From: Occallatibacter riparius
Lineage (GTDB): Bacteria; Acidobacteriota; Terriglobia; Terriglobales; Acidobacteriaceae
Length of the DNA: 64,000 nucleotides
Assembly (NCBI RefSeq): GCF_025264625.1
Contig: NZ_CP093313.1
Span: 4,712,001 to 4,776,000, forward strand
Direction: 5' to 3'
Both the position numbers and the translations under genes were made by a program. Below the pieces are notes generated by a model that saw only the letters and a list, made by a program, of their open reading frames with translations, was not told the DNA's origin and searched no databases. Position 1 is the stretch's first letter. Every line of letters begins with the position of its first letter. Positions 34,477-43,410 of this stretch are shown here, piece by piece.

Positions 34477-35451
34477 CTACCGCTTACACGCCGCCTTGGC
34501 CATCTTCGACCAATCCGGCACATACACCCGCATCGACTTATCGGGCTGTGCCTTGATGTTTCCCGCCACCATCTGGCACCAGTAATTGTTCAGGTAGAAC
34601 TCGAACGGATCAGAGGGCGTCGAGTCGATCATCGCCAGATCCGAGTCAAACATCTGCTCGCGGCCATATTGCATGGTCCCGCCCCGCATGGCCATGTAGT
34701 TCTTCCACGGCCGCGGCTGCAGCTTTGGTGCGCCTTGCCCGAACGTGAGCACCAGGCCTTGCCCCACGATCTTCACCCCGGAAATCTTCGCCCGAATCTG
34801 CGGCGGTGGAAATGCCGATTGCGGATCAATCAGGAACGCGTCCTTGTCCACCGAGAGCCCGCGCAGCCCCTTCTGGCTGATCAGGTCATCGAGGCTCATC
34901 CCCATCGCGTCCATCAGTCCCTTCACCGGCAGATCGGCGGCCTTGACCTTCTCTACCCAAATCCGAATCCGATTGTCGTTGCTGATCCCCACCGTGGCCC
35001 TCGAGCTGAACGGAACGTGCAGCCCTTTCTTCATCGTGCCGCGGATCAGCAGCCGATCGCCCTCCGCCGCGATACGTACATCCTTGAGCTGTGCCTTGGG
35101 CGACGCGAGCAGCCACGAGTTCATCAGCGCGCTGAGTTGCGCAGTGCTCATGCGCATCTCCGCGGCATCGGTCGCCACCACAAACGACGATGCATCGTTG
35201 AAGCTCACCACCGCATGGCCTTTCGCGGGAAGGAGGCTGCCGCGCAGCCGCACAATGTTCACCGTCAGTTCCGGAGAGTAGCGAAACAGCACGTTCGCAA
35301 TCTCAATCGACACGCCTCTGTCCGCATCAGCCGAAGCGGCTGGCTGTTCTGTCTCCGCGTCTTCCGGAAGAAGCAGCACAGCGCAACACAGCGCCAGGAA
35401 ATACAGCACCGTCGGAACGAGGAGCAGAAAACTGCGTAGGGTGAGGAGCAT
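34477..35451 (-). CDS. membrane-anchored or exported protein of unknown function (LmeA-like fold possible)
   Basis: The 324-residue protein has an N-terminal hydrophobic segment (LLLVPTVLYFLALCCAVLLL) that may be a signal or an anchor. The rest is predicted to be extracytoplasmic, with repeated beta strands such as DVRIAAEGDRLLIRGTMKK and ISGVKIVGQGLVLTFGQG. These recall the DUF2993/LmeA phospholipid-binding fold, but the match is only by eye. The C-terminus contains YLNNYWCQMVAGNI. It converges with the acidic protein gene at 34455. Confidence 0.65.
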   Translation of the reverse strand: MLLTLRSFLLLVPTVLYFLALCCAVLLLPEDAETEQPAASADADRGVSIEIANVLFRYSPELTVNIVRLRGSLLPAKGHAVVSFNDASSFVVATDAAEMRMSTAQLSALMNSWLLASPKAQLKDVRIAAEGDRLLIRGTMKKGLHVPFSSRATVGISNDNRIRIWVEKVKAADLPVKGLMDAMGMSLDDLISQKGLRGLSVDKDAFLIDPQSAFPPPQIRAKISGVKIVGQGLVLTFGQGAPKLQPRPWKNYMAMRGGTMQYGREQMFDSDLAMIDSTPSDPFEFYLNNYWCQMVAGNIKAQPDKSMRVYVPDWSKMAKAACKR

Positions 35452-35616
35452 GGGGAACTTTCAGGGTGGCTCGATTAACGGCCCACTCAATGGGATGCGC
35501 CGCGACGCCTTCGCGATAGGCAATCCGCCCGAACCTCCGCCTCAGAACATCGCCGCGACGCTGCTCAGTCCCGTGGTATACCGTTAGCTGAGTGAACTTG
35601 AGCGAGGTCGCCGCCC

Positions 35617-36042
35617 GTGAGCTACCAGTCCCACACCCCTGAATCTGTGGTGCACTTCGAGAAGATCGGCCAGATCGCCGTCACCGTCACAGATTTAGCC
35701 CGAGCCAGGGATTTCTACCTCAACACGCTTGGCATGCGGTTCCTCTTTGAGACCGGCCCGCTGGTCTTCTTCCAGTGCGGCGACATCCGCCTGATGCTCA
35801 GCAACACTGAGGCCAGCCAGTCCCGCGGCGGCACCGTCCTGTACTTCAAAGTGGAAGATATACACGTGGTTTATGAAGCGCTCAAGGCCCGTAGCGTGAA
35901 CTTCGTCGACACCCCGCACCTCATCGCCAGAATGCCCGACCACGACCTATGGATGGTCTTCCTCAAAGATCCTGACGAGAACCTCATCGGCGTCATGTGC
36001 GAGATTCCCCAGCCTGACCGGCCGGAGTTCATGCCGAAGTAG
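35617..36042 (+). CDS. VOC (glyoxalase/dioxygenase) family protein
   Basis: The 141-residue protein has one VOC module. It begins HFEKIGQIAVTVTDLARARDFYLNTLGM and continues with VFFQCGDIRLMLS, and it has metal-ligand candidates in the HFEKIG histidine and the PDENLIGVM glutamate. Members include glyoxalase I, bleomycin-resistance proteins and ring-cleaving dioxygenases, so the activity cannot be named. The start is a GTG at 35617. Its end overlaps the converging membrane protein gene by 14 bases. Confidence 0.85.
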   Translation: MSYQSHTPESVVHFEKIGQIAVTVTDLARARDFYLNTLGMRFLFETGPLVFFQCGDIRLMLSNTEASQSRGGTVLYFKVEDIHVVYEALKARSVNFVDTPHLIARMPDHDLWMVFLKDPDENLIGVMCEIPQPDRPEFMPK

Positions 36043-36553
36043 TCTGCGCGGCCGCAACTTTGCGCTGCTTCTCCCGGTCCGCGCGCCACATTGAGAACTC
36101 TTCGTTTGCCGTGCGCCCGGCGCGCTGGAACTTGCGCTTGCCCCGCAGATACTCTGTGAATTCCGCATAGTCGTCGTGCGTGCCCTGGGGCATATTCTCC
36201 GGTTCCATGGCAACATGCGACGTCTTGGGGCGCTCGAACAGCCATCTGACCTCGAACGGTGCAAGTCCGGGGACCACGTACTGCAGCAGCCCAAACAGCG
36301 GCACCTTCTCTCTGCCCAGAACCATTCCGATCATCGCCCCTACAAAGCACAGGTGACCGACGATGGCCATGGGAACCGACATCGATAAGCCAATCTTCTG
36401 TACTCCTGTTACTCCCACATGCATGATCAGGTACAGCACAAACAGGTGGTACGAGACCAGCACGGGTATATAGGGTGTCGCTGCACTCGCCGGCAGATAG
36501 TTTCCGGCTAAATAGCCCACGCCGGCACAAAGGACATACACGACAAAAGGCAT
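36029..36553 (-). CDS. four-helix membrane protein with shared cytoplasmic tail (A)
   Basis: The 174-residue protein has about four membrane helices in its first 95 residues and then a charged cytoplasmic tail. The tail, with DDYAEFTEYLRGKRKFQRAG near residues 127-146, closely matches the tail of the next gene (36689-37366), while the membrane parts differ. I do not recognise a family. The conserved tail, ending in a Lys/Arg-rich helix, may be a docking or oligomerisation element. Confidence 0.7.
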   Translation of the reverse strand: MPFVVYVLCAGVGYLAGNYLPASAATPYIPVLVSYHLFVLYLIMHVGVTGVQKIGLSMSVPMAIVGHLCFVGAMIGMVLGREKVPLFGLLQYVVPGLAPFEVRWLFERPKTSHVAMEPENMPQGTHDDYAEFTEYLRGKRKFQRAGRTANEEFSMWRADREKQRKVAAAQTTSA

Positions 36554-36688
36554 GAATCCACCTTCCGCTAGCCTTAAATTTCAGAACCGTTTGGCTGCTG
36601 AGATTGGGTAGCTGTATTTAGCCAACGAAATCCTCCAAACTCAATGACACAAACGGGTCAGCTAATTGCTCAGGGCCCAATTCCGGAA

Positions 36689-37366
36689 CTATGCCGGGCG
36701 ATTTGAACTTGCTTTCTCGCGAGCGGCCTCGGCAAGCGCGCGCTTCTTCCGGTAATCCTTGAGCCAGGCGGCGTATTCCTGATGGAGCGTGTAGCCGGCT
36801 TTCTGGAACTTGCGTTCGCCGCGTCTCATGCATTCCAGGAATTCGCTGTATTCGTCTTCGTTGGCTTGAGGCATCCGCGACTCTTGCACGCTTGCCGAGT
36901 GGCTGTGCAAAGTGTTGCTCTCGAACGGTTGAATCGACGCTTTCAACTCCTCTGGGGTAATCAGCGGAGAATTCGCCGTTTTAGTCCTGCGCAGATAAAG
37001 GCCTCCCCGAATCGCATTCCAGTAGTAGGGAAGCACCATAAGAATGATCACGATCCGATAAGTAAGATGCGGGTGGAGGAGGATTGCCGACACTCTCTCA
37101 AGGATGTACAGAACCAGGCCGGCGATCGCCCATGGCAGGGACAAACGATAAACGCGCCATGCCACAACCGCGAACAATGTCGCATCAATGAGACCCCATC
37201 CGTGTGCACCCAGGACTGGGGTCTGTGTGAGGATTGCTGCGACATTGATTGCGCCGGTGACCACTGCAACCAGGCTGGCAGCATAGGCCCCATTGTGCAT
37301 CGCCTGGGTGGCATTTTGCGGATTCGAGATAGTCGGAAACCACTTGTCATCAAGGCCGTTCGCCAT
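36689..37366 (-). CDS. multi-pass membrane protein with shared cytoplasmic tail (B)
   Basis: The 225-residue protein starts at the ATG at 37366 (MANGLDDKWF); an ATG at 37378 is also in frame. About four helices occupy residues 25-135. A tail follows with EDEYSEFLECMRRGERKFQK near residues 171-190, similar to tail A of the neighbour. This tail is longer and ends in a Lys/Arg/Ala-rich helix. No family is recognised. The two genes are in tandem with 135 bases between them. Confidence 0.7.
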   Translation of the reverse strand: MANGLDDKWFPTISNPQNATQAMHNGAYAASLVAVVTGAINVAAILTQTPVLGAHGWGLIDATLFAVVAWRVYRLSLPWAIAGLVLYILERVSAILLHPHLTYRIVIILMVLPYYWNAIRGGLYLRRTKTANSPLITPEELKASIQPFESNTLHSHSASVQESRMPQANEDEYSEFLECMRRGERKFQKAGYTLHQEYAAWLKDYRKKRALAEAAREKASSNRPA

Positions 37367-37535
37367 GGAGCGTTCCATTCTAAAAAGGAGATTGCACGAA
37401 TGTTAGGACGTTCCAGATTGCGCTTAAATGGCGCTTTTGGGGGAGTGCTCCTCGTTTTGGCCGTCCATCACGGCTAGTAACTGACTGGTGACCGATTGCG
37501 GTCCGCGCCGCTTCAGTTGGCTGTATGCTCAAGGA

Positions 37536-38504
37536 ATGGTCCGCTTCACAGTGCTGGCTTCCGGTTCCAAGGGCAACAGCACGGTTGTCACCGGCGGGCA
37601 CACCCGCATTCTGGTCGACGCCGGCCTGAGCTGCCGCGAGCTCTTCAAGCGAATGGCCGCCGCGGGTGAAGACCCTGCCTCGCTCGACGCCATCATCGTT
37701 ACCCACGAGCACCAGGACCACGTTAACGGCATCGGGGTCACTGCACGCAAACTCGGCATTCCTGTTTATTTCACTGAGGCCACGCACCGCGCCTGGATGC
37801 GCTGGCTGACCCCGCGTCGCCAGATGACCTACGCCCAGTGGCTTGAGCAGTGCCGTCAGCAGGCGGCCGCACGCCAGGCTGAAGCCGAGCCGGCAGAATG
37901 CGAATGCGACGATACGGAAGCCGAGTCGGCCGAAGCTGCCGCTTCAAAACCTGCAACGGAAGAGACGGCGAAATCCCAGCAGGAAAAACCCGACCCAACG
38001 TGGCTGCCCTCTGTGCAGTACTTCCAGGCCGGCAAGCCCTTCCGCATCGGCGACATCGCGGTGAGCCCGTTCACCATCCCCCACGATGCCACCGACCCGG
38101 TCGGATTTGTCTTTGAAGCCGAGGGCGTCCGAATGGCCTTGGCCACGGACCTCGGTTACATGCCGCCCAACGTCAAGGCGCAGCTCAAGAAGCTGGATCT
38201 GTTGATGTTGGAGTCCAACCACGATCTCGAGATGCTGCGCGACGGCCCATACCCCTGGCAGGTCAAGCAGCGCGTCCTCTCACGGGTCGGCCACCTCTCC
38301 AATGATGCCGCCGCAGAATTTCTTGAGTCTGGATACGATGGACAAGCGACTTATGTCATTCTCGGGCATCTCTCAGAGAGTAACAATCTTCCGGAGCTGG
38401 CCAGAGTGGCTGCGGAACGGGCCCTCAGTAACCATGCCAGCCTGCTTGCCAATCGGTTGGTTCTGGCGGCACAGGGCGAGCCACTTTCCTCTATCCACTT
38501 TTGA
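37536..38504 (+). CDS. MBL-fold metallohydrolase (YycJ/WalJ-like) with acidic insertion
   Basis: The 322-residue protein starts VRFTVLASGSKGNSTVV, the pattern of the YycJ group, and has the metal motif THEHQDH at residues 56-62. Further ligands lie in IPHDATDPVG and GHLSESNN. A low-complexity Glu/Ala/Lys insertion of about 60 residues occupies residues 96-157, making it longer than the usual 260-270. YycJ proteins are thought to act on nucleic acids or in cell-wall control. The start is set by homology, since an in-frame ATG at 37488 adds unlike residues. Confidence 0.85.
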   Translation: MVRFTVLASGSKGNSTVVTGGHTRILVDAGLSCRELFKRMAAAGEDPASLDAIIVTHEHQDHVNGIGVTARKLGIPVYFTEATHRAWMRWLTPRRQMTYAQWLEQCRQQAAARQAEAEPAECECDDTEAESAEAAASKPATEETAKSQQEKPDPTWLPSVQYFQAGKPFRIGDIAVSPFTIPHDATDPVGFVFEAEGVRMALATDLGYMPPNVKAQLKKLDLLMLESNHDLEMLRDGPYPWQVKQRVLSRVGHLSNDAAAEFLESGYDGQATYVILGHLSESNNLPELARVAAERALSNHASLLANRLVLAAQGEPLSSIHF

Positions 38505-38712
38505 GGGAAGAAGTTACAATAGTAAGAGCACGGGCATCACTCTGTACTTTCAGGGGATTGGCGCAGGGCGTCAAGGCCGCAGAGCTTGACGCATACCCTT
38601 TGCGAGGCGACTCAACCTTTTGTGTAGGCATCGTAAGCGGGGACAGCCTGGCAGCAAAACCGCGCGTTTGTTTCGCGCTGGGAAAGCGGACTTTCTTCAT
38701 AGGTGAGTGATT

Positions 38713-39174
38713 ATGGGAAGAACCCGGTGCAATGATCACGTCGTTGGCGCAATTCTCGCCAGCTGGCGCTACGACATCTCAGGGATCTCGCCCGAGATGC
38801 GCAAAGACTATGAGCTGCACTTTGCAGGTTGCGCGCACTGCCGCGCGCGGCTGCAATTCCACCGCAGCCTCGACGTCACTCTTGCAGTGCTCACTTCGCT
38901 GGCCGTGTTCTTCTTCCTCTTCGCGCTGGCGGTTCTCAAGCACATCAAGCCCCTGGAACACGTCGCTTTCAACGTCTTCGGACTCGACATCGAGGACACC
39001 TACCGCATGCTGTTCTCGGCAGGAATTGCGGGTCTGATCTTCAGCATTGTAGCGTTCGCCCTGGTGCTGATGGCGACTCCCGCGCCCACTTACCTGGGCG
39101 GAATCGCCGCCGAGCGCGCCAAGGTCATCGAAGAGCGCCTGCCCGCCGCAATCCGTTCGTTGCGTTCCCGCTGA
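38713..39174 (+). CDS. membrane protein with N-terminal zinc-finger (anti-sigma-like) motif
   Basis: The 153-residue protein has an N-terminal H-x3-C-x2-C element (HFAGCAHC at residues 36-43), as found in ZAS-domain anti-sigma factors. Two membrane helices follow near residues 55-75 and 95-120, then a basic cytoplasmic tail. The ATG at 38713 has AGGTGAG upstream. No ECF sigma factor gene is adjacent, which is unusual for an anti-sigma factor; it may simply be a zinc-binding membrane protein. An inverted repeat at 38569-38593 precedes it. Confidence 0.7.
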   Translation: MGRTRCNDHVVGAILASWRYDISGISPEMRKDYELHFAGCAHCRARLQFHRSLDVTLAVLTSLAVFFFLFALAVLKHIKPLEHVAFNVFGLDIEDTYRMLFSAGIAGLIFSIVAFALVLMATPAPTYLGGIAAERAKVIEERLPAAIRSLRSR

Positions 39175-39190
39175 CCCATTCTCGACTCCC

Positions 39191-39227
39191 ACAAAGCCGG
39201 CTGCTCGTTCAGCCGGCTTTTGTGTTT
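39191..39227 (+). terminator. intrinsic terminator
   Basis: ACAAAGCCGGCTG pairs with CAGCCGGCTTTTGT, with a six-base loop and a T-rich tail, 16 bases after the zinc-finger gene. Confidence 0.88.
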
Positions 39228-39275
39228 CTGCCGCAGGAGGGAACCGTCGTCTAGCGCCGTGCGTAAGGCACTTCT

Positions 39276-40196
39276 ATGAACAGGGGAGTATCGCTGGCTC
39301 TTTCTGCCGCCTGCGCTCTTGCATCCGTGTCGGCTCTGTGCGCGCAGCCGCGGCCTACCTCGTCCACAGTGAGTGCCGCGGATATCATGGCTCGCGTCGC
39401 GGCCAACCAGGACCGCGCCGAGGCCGAACGCGCCCACTATGTCTACGTGCAGCACTCCACCATGTCCTCGCGCAAAGGCAAGACAATCCAATGTGAAGAA
39501 ATCACCGACTACCGCATCACGCCTTCTGACAATGGCGTGCACGACGAACTCGTCAAACTCGACGGCCGCCTGCGCGTGAACGGCAACTACGTCACCTACC
39601 ACACCCTCGCCCCTGACAGCGATAGCTCGAAGGTCGAGAACGAGAAGGACTCCGTATCTGTAACCATCGGCGGCGACAGCGCTGATCGCGACATGGTCGA
39701 GCACATGCGCGCCAACCTCATGCACGACAAGTCAAAGGACGGCCTGAATACCAAGCTCTTCCCCTTGACCTCGAAGGAGCAGGCCGATTACGCCTTCCAA
39801 CTGACTGGACAGGAACGCATGAACGGCCGCGACGTCTACCACATCACATTTCGCCCCAAGGATAAGGACGACTTTGGATGGAAAGGTGAGGCGTACGTCG
39901 ATACTGAGGCATTTGAGCCGGTAATGGTGACCACTGGCATGGCGCGTAAGATTCCCTTTGCCGTGCGCACATTCCTTGGAACCAACCTACCCGGCCTGGG
40001 ATTCACCGTGATTTACGCGCCTCAACCCGATGGCGTCTGGTTCCCGGCATCGTTCTCTACGGAGTTCAAGATCCACGTGCTCTACTTCTTCCGCCGCGAT
40101 ATCTTGATGAACGCGCAGAACCGCGAATTTGAGAAGACCCATTCAACCTCGCGCATGCTCGACGATGTCACGCCCGTTGACCCCGCCAAGCCGTAG
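39276..40196 (+). CDS. exported protein of unknown function (LolA-like fold possible)
   Basis: The 306-residue protein has a signal peptide (SLALSAACALASVSALCAQ). Its start, SAADIMARVAANQDRAEAER, is of the type seen in exported proteins with outer-membrane lipoprotein-sorting folds. The middle contains beta strands with many charged residues, and a C-terminal segment YAPQPDGVWFPASFST precedes the end. No catalytic motif is visible. A terminator separates it from the previous gene, and a 543-base gap follows. Confidence 0.72.
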   Translation: MNRGVSLALSAACALASVSALCAQPRPTSSTVSAADIMARVAANQDRAEAERAHYVYVQHSTMSSRKGKTIQCEEITDYRITPSDNGVHDELVKLDGRLRVNGNYVTYHTLAPDSDSSKVENEKDSVSVTIGGDSADRDMVEHMRANLMHDKSKDGLNTKLFPLTSKEQADYAFQLTGQERMNGRDVYHITFRPKDKDDFGWKGEAYVDTEAFEPVMVTTGMARKIPFAVRTFLGTNLPGLGFTVIYAPQPDGVWFPASFSTEFKIHVLYFFRRDILMNAQNREFEKTHSTSRMLDDVTPVDPAKP

Positions 40197-40739
40197 CGGT
40201 TGCCAATCCAACTCGCTCTCTTATCTCAGGGCACCTCCTGCGGCAAACTCTATGACGGCAAGAACGCCAGCACTCTTGGTCCATGACGGTTGCGAAGTGC
40301 CAAAATGGGAGTTTAGGTTCGGCGCGCTCCATGCCCTCACGTTTCTGGTAGACACATTTTCGAAGCCGTGGCTAGTATCCAGGCACTAATACCGTGCGGG
40401 GAGCCTCCCGCTTTCCCGCGCAGTGCTATTTGCATGCGTGGAAAATATTCCCCGTACTCCGACCCATGGCGTTTGGAGTCCGGCACCGCCCCAATGAACT
40501 ACCGGAATTATCTCCAGGGGAAATGAGTCTCGATAGGACTTGCGTCTATCCCATCAGGATCAGAAGCTGATTATCATCATGCGCAATAAGCGGCAGTGCG
40601 CCTTTTGCGCTTTGCGCGGAGTTTTTTCCCGCATCTAATTCGCTCAGACAGTTTTGCGCGTAAAACAGCGCACTCAGACGATCACGGTTGATTGGTGGGC
40701 TCCCGGGCTCTGCAAGTCATTTCCCAGGAGGTCAACCCG
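40197..40739. other. intergenic region, no gene supported
   Basis: This 543-base stretch has only short open frames without ribosome-binding sites or recognisable domains. It contains a GC-rich hairpin-like stretch near 40392-40435 and two GCGC-containing elements near 40597-40620. The AGGAGG ribosome-binding site of the next gene is at about 40726-40731. Confidence 0.5.
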
Positions 40740-41318
40740 ATGCGCACCAGTGGGCGCTCAATCCTTTTCGCAATGTTTTTCGCGTTCCGCTTACTCGCTC
40801 CATCTGCTCTGGACGCGCAGGACGACACCAACAAGGAATCTTGCCGATGGAGGATTCACGAACCAACGATCTCCATCTGCGTGCAGCTTGCAGATCGTTT
40901 TCGGGACGAAACGGAACAGCAACATCGCGCCATCATCTCTGATCTGATGTTGCGGATCGATGATTTAAAGAAGCTCGCATTGATCTCAGACGATTTGCGC
41001 TGGCTCGTTGAGGAGGGCCACAATGCCAACAACGCTGCCGAACAGGATAGGCGCCTCCAGATAATCGGAAAGACATCCTGGAACCTGTGCCGCAATCGCA
41101 ACGCGCGTTCCGCCTGTCGAGCGGCGTTCCGCCTCGACAAGGGGAGCGGCGCAAACGACCTGGGGGCGGACGTGGTGCTTCGGACGATGCAGGCGGACGT
41201 GTCCTTCTGCATGGGCCTGCTCAAAGGCTCAGGCGTAGCCGACGTCCACTACTCGGAGCGTCTTCAGAAAATTGCGGCCGGCGCTGTTCGTCTGTCCGCT
41301 CTGTTCAAGCCAATGTAA
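40740..41318 (+). CDS. small exported protein of unknown function
   Basis: The 192-residue protein starts at ATG 40740 with an AGGAGG site eight bases before it; the longer frame from 40692 lacks this. A signal peptide ends near PSALDAQDD. The mature part is helical and charged, with six or so cysteines (for example SCRWRIHEP, SICVQLAD, NLCRNRN, SACRAAF), suggesting disulfides. It stands alone before a shared terminator with gpmI. No family is recognised. Confidence 0.65.
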   Translation: MRTSGRSILFAMFFAFRLLAPSALDAQDDTNKESCRWRIHEPTISICVQLADRFRDETEQQHRAIISDLMLRIDDLKKLALISDDLRWLVEEGHNANNAAEQDRRLQIIGKTSWNLCRNRNARSACRAAFRLDKGSGANDLGADVVLRTMQADVSFCMGLLKGSGVADVHYSERLQKIAAGAVRLSALFKPM

Positions 41319-41338
41319 CTCGGGTCGACGTGCCGCAT

Positions 41339-41372
41339 AAAACGGCGAAGCCGCAATGGCTTCGCCGTTTTT
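41339..41372. terminator. bidirectional terminator between the exported protein and gpmI
   Basis: AAAACGGCGAAGCC pairs with GGCTTCGCCGTTTT across a five-base loop. A/T tracts on both sides suit both converging genes. Confidence 0.9.
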
Positions 41373-41388
41373 GTTCTGGGGCAGGGAA

Positions 41389-42996
41389 CTAGTTCTTTAC
41401 CGGCACGCGCAGATCGCCGCCGGTCATCTCCTTCGGCAATCCAAGCTTCAGCAGGTTCAGCAGCGTCGGGCTGATATCCCGCAGCGATCCATCCGTGCGC
41501 AGGCGATAGTTGTTCGCCTCCTCGCTGATATAGATCATGGGCACCGGATTCGTCGTATGCGCGGTGTGCGGGCCGCCCGTAACCGGATCCACCATCAATT
41601 CAGCATTGCCGTGGTCAGCGGTGATGAGCCAGCTTCCATTGCGCTCCTTCACAGCCTTGTAGATGCGCGCCAGCTGCGCGTCCACCGCTTCAATCGCCTT
41701 GATGGTCGGCTCCAGCTTGCCAGAGTGACCCACCATGTCGGCGTTGGCAAAGTTCACAACAATCAGGTCGAACGCTGTATCGTTCACGGCCTTCACCACC
41801 GTATCGCCGATCGCCTCTGCTTTCATCTCCGGCGCCAGATCATAGGTCGCCACCTTCAGCGAGGGAACAAGCTGCCGATCCTCGCCCGGGAACGGAACTT
41901 CAATGCCGCCGTTGAAGAAGTAGGTCACGTGCGCAAACTTCTCCGTCTCCGCAACGCGCAGGTTGCGCAGTTGGTGCGCTGACAGGATGTTCGCCAGAAT
42001 GTTGTCCATCGACTCCGGCAGAATCACCAGCGACAGCTCATAGAGCTTGTCATACTGCGTCATGCAAACGTAGTGCAGGCCCTTGGGAATCTCGCTGCGC
42101 GGGATGATCTCGTCCAGCGCTTCCCATGCGTCCAGATCGCGCCCACCGTTCTTGTTCAATCCGCTCTCGCGCGCCAGCACGCGTGTAATCTGCCGCGCAC
42201 GGTCGGCCCGGAAGTTGAAATTGATGCACACGTCCTCATCCCGGATCTGCGCGACAGGCTTGCCGGCGTGGTCGGTGACCACAAACGGAATCAGAAACTC
42301 ATCTGTGACGCCGTTGTTGTAGCTCTCCTTGATGCGCGCCACGGGTTCGGCATACGCGCCGCCCTCGGCCTTGCCATTCACCATCGCGTCAAAAGCCTTG
42401 CGCTCACGCTCCCATCGCTTGTCGCGGTCCATAGCGTAGTAGCGGCCGCTCACTGACGCGATCTTGCCCACACCGTATTCGCGCATCTTCTGCTCGAGCT
42501 TTGCCACGTATTCCGCGCCCGAAGTGGGCAGCGTGTCGCGCCCATCCATGAAGGCATGCACAAACACGCGTTCCAGCTTGTACTCGCGCGCAATCCGCAG
42601 CAGCGCATACAGGTGCTCCTGGTGCGAGTGCACGCCGCCGTCCGACAGCAATCCAAACAGATGCAGCTGCCGTCCGCCTTCGCGGGCGCGCTGCATGGCG
42701 TTCACGATCGCAGGATTCTTTTGGAGTTCACCCGTGCGGATAGCCTCGTCGATGCGCGTGATATCCATCTGCACAATGCGGCCCGCGCCGATGTTCAGGT
42801 GACCCACTTCGCTGTTGCCCATCTGCCCGTCCGGCAGACCCACAAAATGTTCAGACGCCCGGATCAGTGTGTTGGGAAACTCACGCAGAAGCTTGTCATA
42901 AGCAGGCTTGCGAGCCAGCGCAATAGCGTTGTTGGTGGTTTCAGCGCGATAACCCCATCCGTCAAGGATGGTCAAGACTAGAGGACGTTTCGACAC
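41389..42996 (-). CDS. gpmI: 2,3-bisphosphoglycerate-independent phosphoglycerate mutase
   Basis: The 535-residue Mn-dependent enzyme interconverts 3- and 2-phosphoglycerate. It begins RPLVLTILDGWGYR, carries the nucleophilic serine in QMGNSEVGHLNIGAGR near residue 58, and has DGRDTLP, VVNFANADMVGHSG and LITADHGNAE metal-site segments. The start is a GTG at 42996 with GAGG upstream. A short hairpin (GCTGAA-CCTA-TTCAGC at 43044-43059) lies upstream of the gene. Eno lies 1.8 kb farther upstream on the same strand. Confidence 0.96.
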   Translation of the reverse strand: MSKRPLVLTILDGWGYRAETTNNAIALARKPAYDKLLREFPNTLIRASEHFVGLPDGQMGNSEVGHLNIGAGRIVQMDITRIDEAIRTGELQKNPAIVNAMQRAREGGRQLHLFGLLSDGGVHSHQEHLYALLRIAREYKLERVFVHAFMDGRDTLPTSGAEYVAKLEQKMREYGVGKIASVSGRYYAMDRDKRWERERKAFDAMVNGKAEGGAYAEPVARIKESYNNGVTDEFLIPFVVTDHAGKPVAQIRDEDVCINFNFRADRARQITRVLARESGLNKNGGRDLDAWEALDEIIPRSEIPKGLHYVCMTQYDKLYELSLVILPESMDNILANILSAHQLRNLRVAETEKFAHVTYFFNGGIEVPFPGEDRQLVPSLKVATYDLAPEMKAEAIGDTVVKAVNDTAFDLIVVNFANADMVGHSGKLEPTIKAIEAVDAQLARIYKAVKERNGSWLITADHGNAELMVDPVTGGPHTAHTTNPVPMIYISEEANNYRLRTDGSLRDISPTLLNLLKLGLPKEMTGGDLRVPVKN

Positions 42997-43265
42997 GCAA
43001 AGAACCTCGATTCCGAGAGAAGATTGGCACTTTCAGAATAAATGCTGAACCTATTCAGCGGGTGTGAGTTGCAGCACAACCATGAATCGCTTTAGCGGGC
43101 ACCGCAAGCGTTCCCTCCCGTGACCGCCTCATGCTCACGCGGGAATGTGCCAGCGGGAGAAACTCGAGATGCGAGCAGCAATCGTGCGGATCGGTGTCGG
43201 AGCGACCTTATTACCGACCGATATTGGTAGGAACACATACATCGGCTTCTGTCCATGCACAAACA
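42997..43265. other. intergenic region upstream of gpmI
   Basis: This stretch holds the gpmI leader with a small perfect hairpin, GCTGAA/TTCAGC, at 43044-43059. A partly palindromic TTACCGACCGATATTGGTAG element lies at about 43209-43229. No protein gene is supported. Confidence 0.4.
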
Positions 43266-43409
43266 ATGAGCGCGAGCATACCCTCCTACTACGGAAGGGT
43301 GGCTGCCGGTGACAGCAGCTCGCTTTGGTTCGAGGACACCAAAGGCACTCTTCGGCAGGTCGCCATCCCTGCAGGCAATACCGTATTTACGATCAGTCGC
43401 CAGAAATAA
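43266..43409 (+). CDS. possible 47-residue small protein
   Basis: The frame begins ATGAGCGCG at 43266 and encodes a compact sequence with SSLWFEDTKGTLRQVAIPAG, which looks protein-like rather than random. There is no clear ribosome-binding site, and the frame extends upstream without distinguishing features. It ends one base before the converging serine hydrolase stop. It may be a remnant of a larger gene. I do not recognise it. Confidence 0.25.
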   Translation: MSASIPSYYGRVAAGDSSSLWFEDTKGTLRQVAIPAGNTVFTISRQK

Positions 43410-43410
43410 G

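Noticed and set aside
40567..40600. dif-like AT-rich sequence in the 40 kb gap
   Set aside because: No pair of XerC/XerD arms with a 6-base centre could be matched, and it lies outside the skew transition zone.
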